Origin: Scandinavium sp036271055
GTDB taxonomy: Bacteria > Pseudomonadota > Gammaproteobacteria > Enterobacterales > Enterobacteriaceae
DNA: 64,000 nt
NCBI RefSeq assembly: GCF_036271055.1
Contig: NZ_DATBBJ010000063.1
Location: 62,001-126,000, forward strand
Direction of reading: 5' to 3'
The translations under genes were made by a program, and so were the position numbers. Under the pieces are notes generated by a model that saw only the letters and a program-made list of their open reading frames with translations, was not told where the DNA came from and ran no database searches. Position 1 is the first letter of the stretch. Each line of letters starts with the position of its first letter. Of this stretch, positions 63,284-64,000 are shown one piece after another.

Positions 63284-64000
63284 TCACGCCTTCTTGCTAA
63301 AGCCGCGGTTCAGCGCCCACAGCTCGGTGTACTTGTTAAACGTATATTGTGCATTCACGACGGCCAACAGCCAGCCCTGAGCGCCATCCAAAAAGCCTGC
63401 GCGGAGAATCAGCGTTTTCATGAGCGCGCCTACCGTGTGGCTAAAAATGCCCGTCAGGGACGTTTTCTTGCCGTTCTGATGGCGTTCTTGCGCCCAGGCC
63501 GTGGCATAGGCCAACTGTTTACGTTGGAAGTCAGCAAAATCACGGCAGGTCAGGTGTTTTAGATCGCCCTTGAGCTCAATGACTTTTGCATCGCGACACT
63601 CCAGCGATTCATGAACACGATTATCGTTGTACTGCCATCGACTGCGCTCGTAAAGACGCATCACGCGATCCGGATACCAGCCACTATGCCGCATAAAGCG
63701 ACCGAGGAAATAGTTACGACGCGCAATACTGTAGACAGTACCGGGTTCAGGGGCTGAAAGGGTTTCACGAAGGGATTTTTCAAGCTCAGGTGTAACGCGT
63801 TCGTCTGTGTCGATCATCAATACGTAATCGCCAGTGGCGAGTGCCTGTGCACGTTGGCGTTGAACGCCATAACCCTGCCAGTCGGTGTTGATATGGACTT
63901 GTACGCCAAGGCTGCGTGCCAGTTCAACCGTGTTGTCGTCGCTGCCGGAATCCAGCAGGACAATCTCATCAGCCCATTTAACCGACGCCAGGCAATCCGG
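63284..64000 (-). CDS. waaE: Lipopolysaccharide core glucosyltransferase, WaaE type (5' end outside window)
   Basis: A GT2-family transferase; 238 residues are visible and the start is beyond 64,000. The donor-binding part shows ADEIVLLDSGSDDNT and, at the DXD position, LMIDTDERV; WQGYGVQRQRA and HESLECRDAKVIELKGDLKH (in part) are typical of WaaE. That enzyme adds glucose beta-1,4 to the first inner-core heptose in Klebsiella, Enterobacter and Serratia. E. coli has no waaE at this place, so it is a useful taxonomic marker. Confidence 0.88.
   Translation of the reverse strand, partial: PDCLASVKWADEIVLLDSGSDDNTVELARSLGVQVHINTDWQGYGVQRQRAQALATGDYVLMIDTDERVTPELEKSLRETLSAPEPGTVYSIARRNYFLGRFMRHSGWYPDRVMRLYERSRWQYNDNRVHESLECRDAKVIELKGDLKHLTCRDFADFQRKQLAYATAWAQERHQNGKKTSLTGIFSHTVGALMKTLILRAGFLDGAQGWLLAVVNAQYTFNKYTELWALNRGFSKKA

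Overview
The window is a chromosomal stretch from a gamma-proteobacterium of the family Enterobacteriaceae. Gene content and protein sequences are close to Escherichia coli (xanP, gltS, glpFK, recG-trmH-spoT-rpoZ-gmk, pyrE, rpmBG, mutM). However, a WaaE-type core glucosyltransferase lies next to coaD, as in Enterobacter, Klebsiella and relatives and not in E. coli. I favour an Enterobacter/Lelliottia/Leclercia-like host; the species cannot be fixed from the sequence alone.

Region 1 (1 to about 17,050) is most of a genomic island, probably integrated in the selenocysteine tRNA gene selC. It begins with the 3' part of a tyrosine integrase. Near 17,032-17,052 it ends in a copy of the 3' end of selC, just after a pair of TGGGGGCA repeats that look like integrase arm sites. 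Cargo: a Gabija-type anti-phage pair (OLD-family ATPase/TOPRIM nuclease plus UvrD-like helicase), a small unknown gene, an AAA+ ATPase with a subtilisin-like protease (candidate second defence module), and satellite-type genes (zinc-ribbon protein, YfjJ/YagK-like protein, AlpA regulator). These are followed by a large AT-rich unknown gene, two exported proteins of unknown function behind a GATC-rich OxyR-like region, and the familiar CP4-type tail (DUF932 protein, RadC-like protein, CbeA/CbtA toxin-antitoxin).

Region 2 (17,050-33,200) is the chromosomal flank: several small lipoproteins, a KTSC-domain protein, a lone HTH antitoxin-like gene, nlpA, a serine hydrolase, a DHA2 drug exporter with divergent TetR regulator, an acetyltransferase, yicL, yicS, nepI, yicH, xanP with a PurR box, and gltS.

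Region 3 (33,200-46,530) holds glycerol and phospholipid genes in a rearranged order. glpK-glpF-zapB comes first, then a wza-wzb-wzc polysaccharide-export cassette, then sbp-cdh-tpiA-yiiQ-yiiR-fpr-glpX. In E. coli these are one block, sbp...glpX-glpK-glpF-zapB, on the other side of oriC. Here the block is opened between glpX and glpK, its ends are joined through the capsule cassette, and the whole lies between gltS and recG. Two nested inversions around oriC would give exactly this order. As a result glpX is separated from glpFK and sits 43 bases downstream of recG, in the gmk-rpoZ-spoT-trmH-recG transcription unit.

Region 4 (46,530-64,000) is conserved housekeeping: recG, trmH, spoT, rpoZ, gmk, ligB, yicG, an unknown gene in the dinD slot, yicC, rph-pyrE with its attenuator, slmA, dut-coaBC, radC, rpmB-rpmG, mutM, coaD and the start of the LPS core region (waaE, cut by the window end). 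No rRNA gene, complete tRNA gene, CRISPR array or insertion sequence was recognised.
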